64,000 bases of DNA, from NCBI GenBank assembly GCA_917880885.1, contig OU862917.1, positions 27,020,104 to 27,084,103 of the forward strand, in the 5' to 3' direction. The notes below the pieces were generated by a model, which was not told where the DNA came from, ran no database searches, and was given only the letters and a program-made list of their open reading frames with translations. The stretch comes from Limnephilus marmoratus (Eukaryota > Arthropoda > Insecta > Trichoptera > Limnephilidae). The translations under genes and the position numbers were made by a program. Positions 10,592-22,190 of the stretch are shown here, piece after piece; the first letter of the stretch is position 1; every line of letters begins with the position of its first letter.

Positions 10592-10671
10592 AAAATTTTG
10601 AGTTGAAAATTTGTTGGATTATCGGGAATTATCAGGGCATCTTTAATTATATCTACATACATATAATAATA

Positions 10672-10970
10672 ATACTTAATACCTTGGAAGCCCGCCGAAA
10701 TATATTTTTGGGGAAACATTTTTAAAGCTGATCTCCGGTACTATATCGAATCCACCTATGTTGAAGGAGATTAACCTAAATGTCCCTAACGCGTATACTC
10801 GTGGGAGATCCCACGCACATTTTTACGCTCCGAAAGCGAGAACTTCTTCCTTTCAGAATGCGCCATTAAACAGAGCAATTCAACCGCTTAACGATTCTGC
10901 ATTAAGCATCGACATCTTCAATGTTACCTATAGAGAGATCAGTATCTATCTTTTGACATACGTCTTAAAC
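10672..10970 (+). pseudogene. Non-LTR reverse transcriptase C-terminal fragment
   Basis: The plus strand reads LNTLEARRNIFLGKHF, then after a break KEINLNVPNAYTRGRSH and FYAPKARTS to SIDIFNVTY. It is the paralogue of the minus-strand fragment at 21576-22118 (LNTLEARRKIFLGKHF). Only the tail past the catalytic domain remains, with a stop inside. It is 5'-truncated and lies directly upstream of the GC-rich repeat. Confidence 0.75.
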
Positions 10971-10974
10971 AATG

Positions 10975-11335
10975 TATGGCGGATTCCAAACCTGTGAACA
11001 ATTCTAAACTATAAAATTTGGGAGGCGGAAATAGGTACCGCCGCCCCAATAACTATTTATTGGATAACCAACACCTCTGCCATAAGTCACCTCAAGTGGT
11101 TCGCTATGTTTGGTGAGTTGGCAGGGATGCCCGGGTTCAAGGGGTGAGGTTTTTCTAGGTCTTGGTGGCGGATGAGTTGGACACACTGAACCCCAGATTC
11201 CTAACCACCCCTTATACATTTTTCCTTTCCAGAACTTCCTCTCCTTCCTTTCCGCAGAAAACTCTTCACACCGCATCTCCAAAGATGACACAAGCCCTGA
11301 GTGAAATTATTTTCCTTCAGGCCTCCTGTATGGAG
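10975..11335. repeat. GC-rich dispersed repeat, copy 2
   Basis: Closely related to 58490-58835. A minus-strand frame (11291-11004, 95 codons) is similar in the two copies, sharing SPLEPGHPCQLTKHSEPLEV and TYGRGVGYP. The DNA is equally conserved, so coding is not established. The repeat continues into the same RT relic as at 58 kb, showing that both belong to one duplicated segment. Confidence 0.7.
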
Positions 11336-12289
11336 AAAGTAAAAAAAGTATCAAGATTCAAGAGCTACTTTTGGTTCTTTGATGACAATATGATCAATGG
11401 GTTTCTCAAAGGTAATTTTGGAGTTCAGAAGAATCCCGAGATCACGTATATAATCTTTATTTGTTAGCAGCGATCCAGGAATGGTGTAATCATACAGTAT
11501 TTTTACATGGTTGCGTGATATTGTGACTTTGCCTTATTTCGATATATTGATAAAAAGTTTATTTCCAAGACAGTGGACCCCTGAGGCAAACCGGAAGAGA
11601 TGATTTTACAGATGGAGGAAATGTTACATATGGGGCAACCGTTGCAGATGGGGCCTCGCTGATCTCCAGTTTTGGTGTACACTTCTCACTGTTTAAAATT
11701 CGCAATATTCTTATAACAAGAGGTTACGATACATGCGCCCTGTCTGAGATGTTATTTTGTACTGAGCAGGAAAGCACACTGTCACCTCTCCAAAGTTGAA
11801 TACTTTCTTGCAACAATTTTTATGGTGACAGTTGGGAAGGAAAGATTAGGTTGGTGGGATAAATTCAGGATTTTGACATATCTACCCACCAAGTCTGCAA
11901 ATGCAATACCCAATCAATCCCATATAAAAACGCGCGAACAGATACTTTAAGTACCGCTTTAGGGTTTAACGCACTTACATGGTTTTTTGCAAATACATTA
12001 TATAAACGGTACAAACGATTGAGACCCAAATTGGATACTAAATAAATCTAAAGAAAATTTCAACAATCCGCATAATAACAGAAAAAAATATTTAAGGACT
12101 CAAACAAAATTATTTCTCTAACATTCAAATTTGGACATCTCAAAACTTGTATACTCTTCGGTTAGTGACTTAAGCCTGAATGGGGACGATTTATATTCTA
12201 CATGAGGAATTCTGTTTACATTTTTTTCCCAGAACTTCCTCTTCATCCTTTACTTAAAAGAACCTCCACACTGCTGGCTGAGCTAGGCC
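11336..12289 (-). pseudogene. Decayed non-LTR RT relic and flanking segment A
   Basis: On the minus strand about 11340-11600 encodes pieces of reverse transcriptase: a region like RDLGILLNSK, and SSGLPQG from the GVPQGS motif, joined by a deletion. From 11600 to 12289 no gene is visible. The whole stretch aligns with 58840-59520, which has the same internal deletion, so decay preceded the duplication. Confidence 0.6.
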
Positions 12290-14008
12290 CAGGGCTGGGC
12301 AAAATACATGCTTTGCTGTAATTGAAATACAAATTACAAAACACTTTTTTGCATGTATTTAAAATACGAAATACAAAATACTTTCATGTCGTGTATTTGA
12401 AATACAAAATACAGTATTTTATCCATTTTTTAATTTCAAATACAAAATACAAATTACAAAATACAAAATACATTTGGTTTTGGTAGAACCTTTGGTTGCA
12501 ATAAATTGTCGTAAGTGCCCATATCTAAGGGTGCGTTTCCATAGAAGCAGAGCTTAGCAGAGTGAAACAGAGACGTGCTAAAATTGACTAGTCATATTGC
12601 TCAGGAGGCACATCTCGTCTCCGCTCTACTTGTAAAGTTTTGTGGGACTTAGGTGTTAGATAATAATAATAATTATTATAATAAGACTAGCTGGTTCCCG
12701 GCATGCGTTACCCTAACGCATCCCTTTCCCCTCTTGCATTCCCCTTCCACCTTCCCTGCCTACCCTCTCCCCTCTCCCGCTCCTCCCATCGCGCCAACCC
12801 CCTCCCGCGTTCCATATATTTAGTCCCAGTACATTCAGTTTTCAAACAACTCGCGTGCCAGCTATTACAATTTTTTTATTCAAATTTTCATTTTTCACAT
12901 ATTACAAATATTCATTTTTCTATATTATAAGAACAATCAATCAAATCTGGTACCTAACATAGGTACCTATTTAAAACATCTATGATTTAAAAAATCCATA
13001 GACAATTCTTTTGTTACAAAAAAAAACAGCTGCTTGCAAAATTCAATTTCATCAAACGCGCGAACTGTGCGAAGTTAAAATAGTCGTAAAGTTTTCTGAA
13101 ATTATCCAATTTTCTGCGTTATTTTCTTAATTTTTCTTTCCGTGAGAACCTTCTATAAAAAATTAGAAAACTTTAAAAAAAATGAATGAAATAGGTAAAG
13201 TCATTCTGAAGTTATGGCGTGACCAAGGGAAACAAGGATTAATTTTTATATATAAATGGATGACATTTGTATAGCGCAATTTTGTGTTATTTCACTTCTC
13301 TGCTCTTCTCTACAGTAATTAACTTAAAAATAATCTAGTAATCACTCAAATTATTCCTATAGTGCTTGATCTAATACTATGATACAAAAATGTACAATAC
13401 AAAGCAATTAAAAGTATAATAAATTATGGTACAAAATGTACAATAACAGTGCTATTATAGCACAGGACAATAATAATAACTAACATGACGTAAAAAAATG
13501 TACAGTACATTATAAAGCAATGATGAGGGGGCATACATTAATTACGTGAGCAGTTTTTCTTCCAAACTAGACTCCCCCCGCCCCGCGCCCCTTGGTGAGA
13601 TAAATTTGGGTCACTTCGTTAATTCTTTTCTAGTAACGTGAGATTTTGCTGGACCCTCCCCCTTTTTTTGAGCTCACGTAATTAGTATGCCCCCTAAGAG
13701 ACCTACAAATAATGATTATTAAGAGTTCAAAGGACAATAATACAGGATTCTAGCGTTTATATTCTACGTATTATCTATGTGCATTTATTTTTCATTATCA
13801 TTATGAAGATCGCTATATGTATTTGATAATGTATTTTGAAGCCATAAGTATTTGAAATACAAATTACAAAATACCTTAGCAACAGGTAATTGAAATACCA
13901 ATTACAAAATACATTTTTAGGCAGTAATTGAAATACAAATACAAAATACGTATTTGTATTTCAAATACGTATTTCAATTACAAGTATTTCAAATACTGCC
14001 CAGCCCTG
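12290..14008. mobile_element. Non-autonomous hAT element
   Basis: The 1719-bp element starts CAGGGCTGGGCAAAATAC and ends in the inverted form TACTGCCCAGCCCTG. It is flanked by the 8-bp direct repeat GCTAGGCC (12282-12289 and 14009-14016). The unoccupied site is present at 59510-59525 in segment B. CAGGG ends and 8-bp TSDs are hAT hallmarks. Subterminal regions are dense in AAATACAAAATAC. No transposase ORF is found; small frames inside are unsupported. Confidence 0.88.
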
Positions 14009-14152
14009 GCTAGGCCCCCTGTTTCCCCCAACCCCATCATCACCGCTTATGCGGGAATCAGACGCTTCACTCCGGTGAATGTTCATCTTTGTTTCATTCC
14101 GCGTTCAGACGGCAATATAGGAATGAGTGTTCACTCGTTCATTCCTGCTGCA

Positions 14153-14248
14153 ATGTCGGCGAACGAAGTCGTGAGATGGAATTGTTTGATTTATGATAAC
14201 TTGATCGAGGAATTAACTAGAAAGAAGCAAAGAAAACGCCGGCCATGA
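14153..14248 (+). pseudogene. HARBI1-like transposase N-terminal relic
   Basis: The short frame from MSANEV to NLIEELTRKKQRKRRP is the paralogue of the start of the HARBI1-like frame at 52265, where the family pattern RRWWV follows. Here a stop follows at once and no nuclease domain is present. A third trace is at 59680-59750. It is a remnant of PIF/Harbinger coding sequence in a short non-autonomous element. Confidence 0.5.
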
Positions 14249-15023
14249 ATTTTAAACAAAATAAATTTCCACGCAATGCTTCCATATAGCAGACAGAACA
14301 CTATTTTTACATTGAAAGATGCAACACCAATTCCAATCAAAATTGATTTATGAAAAGCACTGTACAACAATGAACTTGCAAATACAGACATACATATCAC
14401 TGCTAGTTACTATCGACACAGGAAGTTCATTGTATCACATTCTAGGTGCGAATACCACAAAATCGTGGTGATAAAATTAATAAGGAACTCCAGTGAAAAA
14501 TATTATGTTTTTTTAAAAATATGCTCATACAAACGAACGCTGATTCTGAATATATAAGTTTTATTTCATAAAATTAAACATAGAGTTCTTAAAAAATAAA
14601 ATATTAAAAAGTGCATTTTTAAAGCTCTCGTCAAAACACACTGTAGAGTTGGTATTACTGAATGGTTGGTGCTGACATCACGCGTCACCAGTCATTGTAT
14701 TGAAACTTTGATTATGTAGGTATGACACAAGCCATCAGTATTAACAACATTTCATGTTATTCGTTATTTCATACTGTTTATAAGAATTTAGTTGTTGTGT
14801 TTATTGAAACAATATTTAAGCCTAAATAATTCAGTATCAAAAATAAAGGTATCGCTATTAGTGCATTATCTATTATTTAAAATATTGAAATACTTTAAAC
14901 TGTACGAAAAAATTGTATAATATTCTACATCAAAATGCTACCTAGAGACGGGCAAAGCGGCTCAGTTGAACGAGAATGAAAAGATCCGGTTCAGTGAATC
15001 GGCTCAATTGAACGACTGAATTA

Positions 15024-15134
15024 AGCTACGGACACACTTGCTTATTAGAAGCCATGCATGCTACCTAGTAGCAATTGCTACCCGCTCACTCGTTCGTAAA
15101 GATCCGCGAACCAAGAGCAAGTGTGTCCGTAGCT
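15024..15134. mobile_element. Mini inverted-repeat element
   Basis: AGCTACGGACACACTTGCT at 15024-15042 is perfectly inverted at 15116-15134. The 111-bp unit sits in a GC-richer patch with repeated GATCCGG motifs (14945-15230), which may itself be a larger nested element. Confidence 0.6.
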
Positions 15135-15761
15135 TTGAAGATCGGTCTTACGAAACCGGATCTTACGGATCCGTGTGAAGATCCGGGTCACTGAGCCGAC
15201 TCGTTCGCAAACGATTCACTTCTCTACGAACTTCGAATTCAAAATGGCCATCGTCGATCAACTGGTAGGCGCTGTATCGCCTGTATCTTATTTGCCTACA
15301 ATTTTTGCAGTGTGCAGGTGATGCTCCGTTTGAGATAGTATTGATTTAAAAGCTAAGAAAATAATAATTGCAACAATTTCTATACCACTCTCACGTAATA
15401 ATATTGAAAAATATAATAACATAATAAATATAATATAATAAATAAATAATTCCACCTAATTAAGGTTTTAACTTATTGAATATTACCATACTTTCTTCCG
15501 TATATCTGTCATACAAAATGAACACCTGTTGAAAAACTTTTCAGGAGTGATGACGTCACACGATTCACTATACGTGCGGTGTTTTTCGGGGATCTTGAAA
15601 AATTATAACTTTGAAAATTATTTGAACTATTAAAACAAAATCTTTATAATAATAAAAATATGCAGTGATTTAAGTCAGGTCATTATTCATTAAAAAAAAT
15701 TAAAAAATTGAATTTTTGAATGAAGCTATAACTTTGTGGTTATCCATTATAGATAAATTAA

Positions 15762-16027
15762 AATTTCAACTTTGTTTGAACCACTTATATAATGAGTAAA
15801 TCCGACCGGTTTCAGAACAAACGTTCCTTCTTCAGGGCAAGCGTATACTAATTTGACAGTTTCGAAATATAGATGGGAACAATGTTGTTCAAATGTTCAA
15901 CAAACATTGTTCCCATCCATATTTCGGAATTGTCAAATTAGTATACGCTTGCCCTGAAGAAGGAACGTTGGTTCTGAAACCGGTCGGATTTACTCATTAT
16001 ATAAGTGGTTCAAACAAAGTTGAATTG
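15762..16027. repeat. Long hairpin repeat
   Basis: Arms of about 115 bases on either side of 15894 are nearly complementary. Both contain GTAAATCCGACCGG and the GCCCTGAAGAAGGAACG box. The short plus-strand frame across the right arm is a by-product. Confidence 0.75.
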
Positions 16028-16235
16028 TTTCATTTAAAAAAAATTGGACTGGAGTTCTCTATTGTACCTATTATTTTCATTTCACTTGCGCCAAACAACC
16101 CCTCATATTGTTCTCCCCTTACTCGTCCCAACTCCAATACTTATTTCCCAGTCTATCTTGAAATAGATGAAATCACAAATTTGTGTAATGCTTTATGTAA
16201 TTATAGGTTTATTATGTTTGTTGTGTCATTTTTGA

Positions 16236-16575
16236 AGTGAAACTTCCTTAGCCCCGTTAAAGTGATTTGAAATTTGAAATTTGAACCTGTGAAGCATCAA
16301 ACTGCGCTGAAGGCTCCTATTGGTTGAGATATAAAACGAAAACGACGATAGGTCGTCGGAATTCGATGCGTAAATTCGCGCTTCACCAAGCGCGTTCCAT
16401 AACGCAGCAGTATAGTGAGTCGCAAATCTCAGCGGCCAGAGAAATCCAGCGGACGTAGGTTCGAATCCTACGAAATCCAAAAAAATAAGCATTTTTTTTG
16501 TAAATCCAATCTTCAAACCACTTTTGGTAAACAGGCAAAAGAAAACGACATCTAGCGACTTTCTAGTTTCACTTC
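16236..16575 (+). mobile_element. Small element with tRNA-like B box
   Basis: This stretch is absent from segment B between TTTTTG (near 62008) and the following AATATTTGCTAC. The outer sequence AAGTGAAACT occurs inverted at both ends. GTAGGTTCGAATCCTAC near 16446 is a perfect tRNA T-arm followed by GAAATCC, but no matching 5' acceptor arm is found. It is probably a tRNA-derived SINE fragment. Confidence 0.4.
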
Positions 16576-16629
16576 TATCGCGTGTGAATTACACACTTCA
16601 TTTTTTATGTATTTTTTTAATATTTACTA

Positions 16630-19600
16630 CATTGTTCTGCTTTTTATTTATTTATTTATTTATTTTCGGGAAATCGACAGTTTACATTTTTACAGTTTGT
16701 ACATGTTTGTATAGCCAAAATAAAACCAATTATGGCTTTTCCTCCATGTGACTTTACCTCTGATTAACAGCATAATAAAAAAATTAAATAATAAATTTAT
16801 AATAAAGCAGTATGAGATCAAAAATTTTATAAAACAAAAGATTAAGTATATAAAACTAAAATTTACATAAAACATAAAATATCAATACATTGGTAACCAT
16901 AAGAAGCCAGATTGTACATATAAATCAAATCATAACAGAATTAAAGATAAACGATAGAAACATAGACACATAACATATTCATGAAACATCAGAGAAATAC
17001 TCTTTTATGTACCCCTTATATTTGGTAGGTTCGGAATTGAAAATGTCCACCTTCGATAATATGCTATTGTAACTATTGCATAGTCTGTTCAGACAAGAAT
17101 TTTGCTTGCAGTTTGTCTTGCATTGATCAACCCTGAACAGGACAGAAGAGCGTGTTGTACGCGCAGGTACATTAAATTGAATTTTATTTAACAACTCTGG
17201 GCATTGAATATTATTGTTAACTAATTTATACAGGAATATTGCATCCTTATGATGCCTTCGTACACTCAATGAATCAATTTTAAAGTATGAGGCTGCCTCT
17301 GCATAATTATTAAATCTTACATATGACTTGTAACAAAGATATTTGAGGAATTTGTTTTGAATTGCTTCAATTTTGTTCGTATGGATTTTATAAAATGGAG
17401 ACCAAACAACTGACGCAAACTCCAAATGACTTCGTACGTAGGCAAAGTAGAGTTGCTTAATGACGTTGATACTATTAAAAAGTTTTGTGTTTCTCATGAT
17501 AAAACCTAACATTTTAGCAGCTTTATTTGTGATTTGTTGTATATGAAGGTTATATTGTAGTTTACTATCAAGGGTTATTCCAAGATCACGAATATCTGAG
17601 ACTGTTGCAATGTTGTTGTTATTTATAGAATAATTAAATAATGTTTTATTTTTATTTCTTGAAAAGGTAATATGATGACATTTTGAGACATTTAGAAACA
17701 GTTGATTTTGTTGGCAATAGGTAAATATATTGTTTAAATCATGTTGTAAATTGACGCAATCGTTTAGACTTTTTATTGGCTTGTATAGCTTGGCATCATC
17801 AGCAAATAATTCTATTTCAGAGTATTTAACAACATTGACCAAATCATTGATATATAAAATGAAAAATAATGGTCCGAGATGTGAACCCTGTTGGATCCCA
17901 GAGGAAATTTCACTGAAATCTGATTCGAAACCCTTTATTGCTACTGCCTGTGATCTCTTGAGTATATAAGATGTAACCCAACGAAATAAATTACCACGTA
18001 TACCTAATGACCAAAGTTTTCTGAGTAATAGTTTTTGATTAATTTTATCAAATGCTTTGGCAAAGTCTGTATAAATGGTATCTACTTGAGTGCGGTTGTC
18101 CATGTGATCGACAATGAATTCAGTAAGAAGAACGAGGTTACTTTCCACATTTCTGCCTTTTGTAAAACCGTGTTGCTTTGTTGTAATGATGTGATTCAGT
18201 TGTGGGCTTAGATATTTGTAAACAATTTTTTCCATTAACTTACTGAATATTGTTAGTTTTGAAATCGGCCGATAGTTTTTAACATTATTTTTTTCACCAT
18301 TTTTGTGGATTGGTGTTACATAGGCTCTTTTCCATATTTCAGGTACCGTGCCTTCGTTCATTGATTTATTATATATAATGCAGAGAGGTTTTGCAAGTGT
18401 TTCCGCGCAATTAACTATAAAGTATGAGGGAATGTCATCACACCCCGCGCTTGTGTTTATGTCAAGAGCTTTTATTTCTTTTAAGATTATTTCTCGTGTG
18501 AATTTGACCGTGGTGATATTTATGTTATTTGTGTTTTCTGGTATGTCGAAGTCTGGTAGGTTATTATCGTTTATGTAAACTGATTGGAAATATTCCATGA
18601 AAATATTGCATATGTCTTGGCCATTTTCTGCTTTTTTGTCATCTAGGTGCATCGTCCTTGGAAGAGACGATTGTGTTTTTTTCATGTTATTAAAATGATT
18701 CCAGAAGAGTTTAGGATTACCATTTATGCTATTTTCAGCAGTATGTATATAATTAATGTAGAGTTGTTGTGCGATACGTTTTTGTCTAGATCTTAAGAGA
18801 GAAAACGTTTGATAGTCACGTGGATTTTGAAATTTTTTAAAATTTTTATGGTATTTATTTTTCTCTTTAATTATTTTTATGAGAGATGATGTGTACCACG
18901 GCGGATAATTACAATTTTTAGCTGGTTTAGTTGGTACATAATTTATTTTAATGTTGTTTAATATGTTGTAGAAGACGTCAGTTGTGGGTTGAGTATTCAA
19001 ATGGTTAAGTTTATGATCCCAATCAATTTCGTTTAATTTTGTGTTTATTATTGAATATTCCGCTTTTCTGTATAGTAATATTTGTTTTGCGTTAGTTTTC
19101 AGGTTTTTATTTATTTTTTTAATAGGAATTGAAATTAGCAGTGTTTTATGATAAATATCTTCTGGTACTAATGAGATATTATTGTGCCTAATTTTCAGTG
19201 GTATGTTGCTTACAGCTAAGTCGAGAATGCGATTATTTATACTATTACTCTGAGAGTTATATTGTTTCAGATTATTAAATGATAAAAATTGTGTAAAGTT
19301 CAAATGGGCGGGATTCAATGAATTGATTGGTTCAGTACACATATAATCACAGTTCTCATTAATTGGTAGCCAATGTAAGTGAGATAGGTTGTAATCTCCT
19401 ACCAAAATGAAACTATCATTATTGTTGTTATCTGTCATAATTTGTGATGTTTTGTTTATGTGAGACATAATATTTATGAGGTGTTTACTGTCAGGTGCAA
19501 TATATGAAGTGCATATGTGAATTTTTTCACCGGGAAGTGAAATCGTTACCCACATGTCTTCCGCCTCTGATCCCCATTCTATTTTTTGTTCAGAAATTAA

Positions 19601-19795
19601 TTTATTTTTTACTGCGATTAAAACTCCACCACCGCGATTCTGTTTGAGGTTATGGTAATCTCTATCTCTTCTGTAAACATGGTATCTTGGATCGAAAAGT
19701 TCCTCATTAAATATTGAATTGTTAAGCCATGTTTCAGTGAGACATATAATGTCATAGTTGTTTAATAGTACATTTTGAAGAAATATATTAGTTTA
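16630..19795 (-). mobile_element. 5'-truncated Jockey/CR1-like element (N2)
   Basis: The element ends in a TTTA-type microsatellite (16647-16670 on plus). It carries one long open frame and is truncated at 19795 in the endonuclease. It interrupts segment A relative to 62040-62080. The absence of any stop within 937 codons marks it as young. Confidence 0.85.
16979..19792 (-). CDS. Endonuclease plus reverse transcriptase, open, N-terminally truncated
   Basis: The frame is open from 19792; the first Met is internal at 19555. The endonuclease part starts at TNIFLQNVLL and shows LTETWL, GGGVLIAVK and VGDYNLSHLHW. The RT part shows NYRPISKL, TDFAKAFDKIN, QQGSHLGPLFF and the catalytic FADD in ELFADDAKLYK, and the frame ends KEYFSDVS. 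In GIQQGS, Gln replaces the usual Val-Pro. Compared with N1 ORF2 the first 20-25 residues are missing, so it cannot be a complete protein although the catalytic RT looks intact. Confidence 0.87.
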   Translation of the reverse strand, partial: TNIFLQNVLLNNYDIICLTETWLNNSIFNEELFDPRYHVYRRDRDYHNLKQNRGGGVLIAVKNKLISEQKIEWGSEAEDMWVTISLPGEKIHICTSYIAPDSKHLINIMSHINKTSQIMTDNNNNDSFILVGDYNLSHLHWLPINENCDYMCTEPINSLNPAHLNFTQFLSFNNLKQYNSQSNSINNRILDLAVSNIPLKIRHNNISLVPEDIYHKTLLISIPIKKINKNLKTNAKQILLYRKAEYSIINTKLNEIDWDHKLNHLNTQPTTDVFYNILNNIKINYVPTKPAKNCNYPPWYTSSLIKIIKEKNKYHKNFKKFQNPRDYQTFSLLRSRQKRIAQQLYINYIHTAENSINGNPKLFWNHFNNMKKTQSSLPRTMHLDDKKAENGQDICNIFMEYFQSVYINDNNLPDFDIPENTNNINITTVKFTREIILKEIKALDINTSAGCDDIPSYFIVNCAETLAKPLCIIYNKSMNEGTVPEIWKRAYVTPIHKNGEKNNVKNYRPISKLTIFSKLMEKIVYKYLSPQLNHIITTKQHGFTKGRNVESNLVLLTEFIVDHMDNRTQVDTIYTDFAKAFDKINQKLLLRKLWSLGIRGNLFRWVTSYILKRSQAVAIKGFESDFSEISSGIQQGSHLGPLFFILYINDLVNVVKYSEIELFADDAKLYKPIKSLNDCVNLQHDLNNIFTYCQQNQLFLNVSKCHHITFSRNKNKTLFNYSINNNNIATVSDIRDLGITLDSKLQYNLHIQQITNKAAKMLGFIMRNTKLFNSINVIKQLYFAYVRSHLEFASVVWSPFYKIHTNKIEAIQNKFLKYLCYKSYVRFNNYAEAASYFKIDSLSVRRHHKDAIFLYKLVNNNIQCPELLNKIQFNVPARTTRSSVLFRVDQCKTNCKQNSCLNRLCNSYNSILSKVDIFNSEPTKYKGYIKEYFSDVS

Positions 19796-20375
19796 AATTC
19801 ATTTATGTTTCTAAAAACCTATCTGTGAACATTATTCATTTGTCTGTTTTTTTTTGTTACCCGACTTTTGGAATTTCGGGACTTTCTTATACGTATAAGC
19901 ACCTAAGGGAACGTACCCATACTACGTGACACACTTTTTGCAATTTTTTACCCCCCCCCCCCCCCGGTGACCACGTGTAGTATATTCCAAGACCCCCCCC
20001 CTACAGTTTTCACGTAGTATTTCATAAATTTGGTTTCGAATCATTTTTTGCTAACAAAAAATAAAAAATGCATTATTTGGCTTATATTTGTCTTTATTAA
20101 TACGGCGCACAGTGGTTCCAAATACCCCAAAAGTTGGAAACAATTCACAGGGAGGATTAACGGGGTAAAAAAAGTGATATTATTTTTCGGTATGGTTTAA
20201 AAAAATTATAATATTCGGTTTTAGTAAGTTTTACTGGATTTTATTAACGATTTCTGGATTTTATTATATTTTTATCGACGAAAAAATAATTTTTTAAATT
20301 TTTTTCTTAAAATTGATATTATTTATGTCCATATCCATGTGAAAATAAAGGCTGAGTAATGTTTAATTTTGCTTT

Positions 20376-21095
20376 TTAACATTCTGAGGCAGACAATGAA
20401 CAATCATCATCATCGTCGGTGCTAAAGATATTTGAAGAATGAGTATCCGGAGGAATTATTAAATCGAAAACTTCCTTAGGAAAACGATTTAATGGTTTTT
20501 TTGAGGATTGCCTGTAACTAGTTATGATAGTATCAGATGTAACTAATATTACATTAAAAACACCTTCATTAAATTTCTCACGAGAACATTTTCTGGAATA
20601 GTTCTCGCGATATTTTTTAAAAATCTTTGTGCCGAGCTTTCTGAGCCTCTTCTGATAATCTTCATCGGGTGGCAATATTTGATGGACGATGGGCAAGGAT
20701 TCTGCCACGCTAAGTTTATATTGTCAGACTTCCCGCGAACTAATCGCAAAGGTAGGTACAATTGAAGATTTAAAAATACTAGAATAATCCGCATCCTCTC
20801 GCGTTCCAGTGAACACCTGTTATTGAGAAGAGCGATTATCATCAAATATCTTGTACACTTGTCTGTTAATAGATGAGCGCCTAGAATAATGTCTTCTAAT
20901 AATTTTGATGTTACCGATTGACCGAAAAATATACCTTTTTCTCAAACACCAAATGAGAAAAAGGTGCACTTTTCCGAAGATCTTTGGTTTTCGAGCGTTT
21001 GGATTGGTCTGAACTACATTCAAGTTGTGTTTACGATCACCACGTGCCATTTTCAGGATAAATCGCATACAATATAAAACCAATCGGAGTCTCAA
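20376..21095 (-). CDS. Unrecognised small frames inside the TAA-flanked element
   Basis: Two minus-strand frames lie end to end: 21095-20820 (91 codons, basic, with a later Met starting MARGDRKHNL) and 20708-20376 (110 codons, with DEDYQKRLRKLG and an acidic DDDDD end). A third overlaps them. I recognise no family. The acidic C-terminus and basic middle could be an element accessory protein split by introns or decay. Coding status is uncertain. Confidence 0.3.
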
Positions 21096-21436
21096 GTCAT
21101 TTTTTTTTTATTTTCCATCACAAATCTAGCATCATCTCGACGAGCAATAGTTCATCTTGTATTAATACGAAATTTGAAGCCCGCGATCTTTTAACAGAAT
21201 TTATCCAACCTCTCTTTAAGGCAATTGGTGAGGTTTATATATATTTTTTTCAAATATTAAAATCTTTTTCCATCTTTTGACACTTTGAGTTCATCATTAT
21301 GTCAAATAACTCCTTTTGTCTTAAGAACAAATCCTTTGAAACCGAACCTGTTACAAAAATAATATTTATGAAGCACTAAAATTTTACAGTATTACGTAAA
21401 AATTACTGGGCCGTAGAAACGCAAAATGCGCAAGAT

Positions 21437-22190
21437 TTTTTTTTTTTATATATTTTATATATTTATATATTTATTTTTCCATGTTCTCCGTAAAACGGTT
21501 ATTCACCAATACATTATGGAGAAGATTTCAAATTAGACAAAAAGTATAGCAAAGCACATAAAAAGGCCTGTTTTACTACTTTGTGACATACGTCAAAAGA
21601 TAATTGTTAAACTGCCTGTAGGTTACGTTAAAAATGTCAATGTTCAATGCAGACTCGTTGAGCAGTTCAGTCGCTCTGTTGACTGGCGCGTTCTGATAGG
21701 CAGAAGTCCTCGCTTTTGGAGCATAAAAAAGGGTATGGGACCTTCCACGAGTATACTTGTCTGGGACATATAAGTTAATTTCTTTCAAAATAGGTGGATT
21801 ATGAATAGTTCCAGAGATTATCTTAAAAAAATGTTTTCCTAAAAATATTTTTCGGCGGGCTTCTAATGTATTAAGATCGAGCATTCCTGCTAAGAATAAG
21901 GATGGATACAGGAAAGGGTAGTACATATATTCCCTCATATATAGGTAACGCATGAATCTCTTTTGAACTTTTTCTATTTCGAGAATATGGTTTTGCTCAG
22001 AAGGGGCCCAAATAATGGAGCTATATTCCAAGATACTGCGAACAAGTGCTTCATACGTTCTTCGGATTGCGATTCCGTTGGTAAATGATCTTGAATTACG
22101 AAGAACAAATCCAAGCATTTTGTTGGCACGGGAGACAATATCAGATATATGAGATTTGAAAGAGAGATTTGCTTCAAAATAAAATTTAAA
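21437..22190 (-). pseudogene. Non-LTR RT C-terminal fragment
   Basis: The frame from 22118 to 21576 (180 codons) begins MLGFVLRNSRSF, passes LVRSILEYSSIIWAP (the conserved post-RT region) and ends SIDIFN-like, here NIDIFNVTY. The upstream part FKSHISDIVSRANK is readable to about 22190, where it is truncated. The 3' end is a TATATA-rich tail near 21440-21480. It is nested in the TAA-flanked element. Confidence 0.8.

Larger units (their letters stand above)
8675..10640 (+). mobile_element. Gag-only repeat unit, copy 1
   Basis: From about 8675 (AGCGTATGACAG) to 10640 (GGGCATCTT) the sequence is closely paralogous to 49842-51605. The unit holds a tRNA-like leader, an untranslated region of about 290 bases and one long ORF. 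No protease, reverse transcriptase or integrase, and no flanking LTR, is visible. It is either a non-autonomous retroelement or an amplified capsid-derived gene. Confidence 0.65.
14483..16059. mobile_element. TA-flanked inverted-repeat element in segment A
   Basis: Segment B lacks this 1.58-kb stretch (compare 59970-59995). The ends are AGGAACTCCAGT and, inverted, AGAACTCCAGT, with TA on both outer sides (14481-14482, 16060-16061), which fits a Tc1/mariner-type non-autonomous element. Inside are a 111-bp mini-element and a long hairpin. No gene is seen. Confidence 0.6.

Noticed and set aside
16226..16516. Minus frame with FVGFEPTSAGF
   Set aside because: Translation across a tRNA-like T-arm; not a gene.
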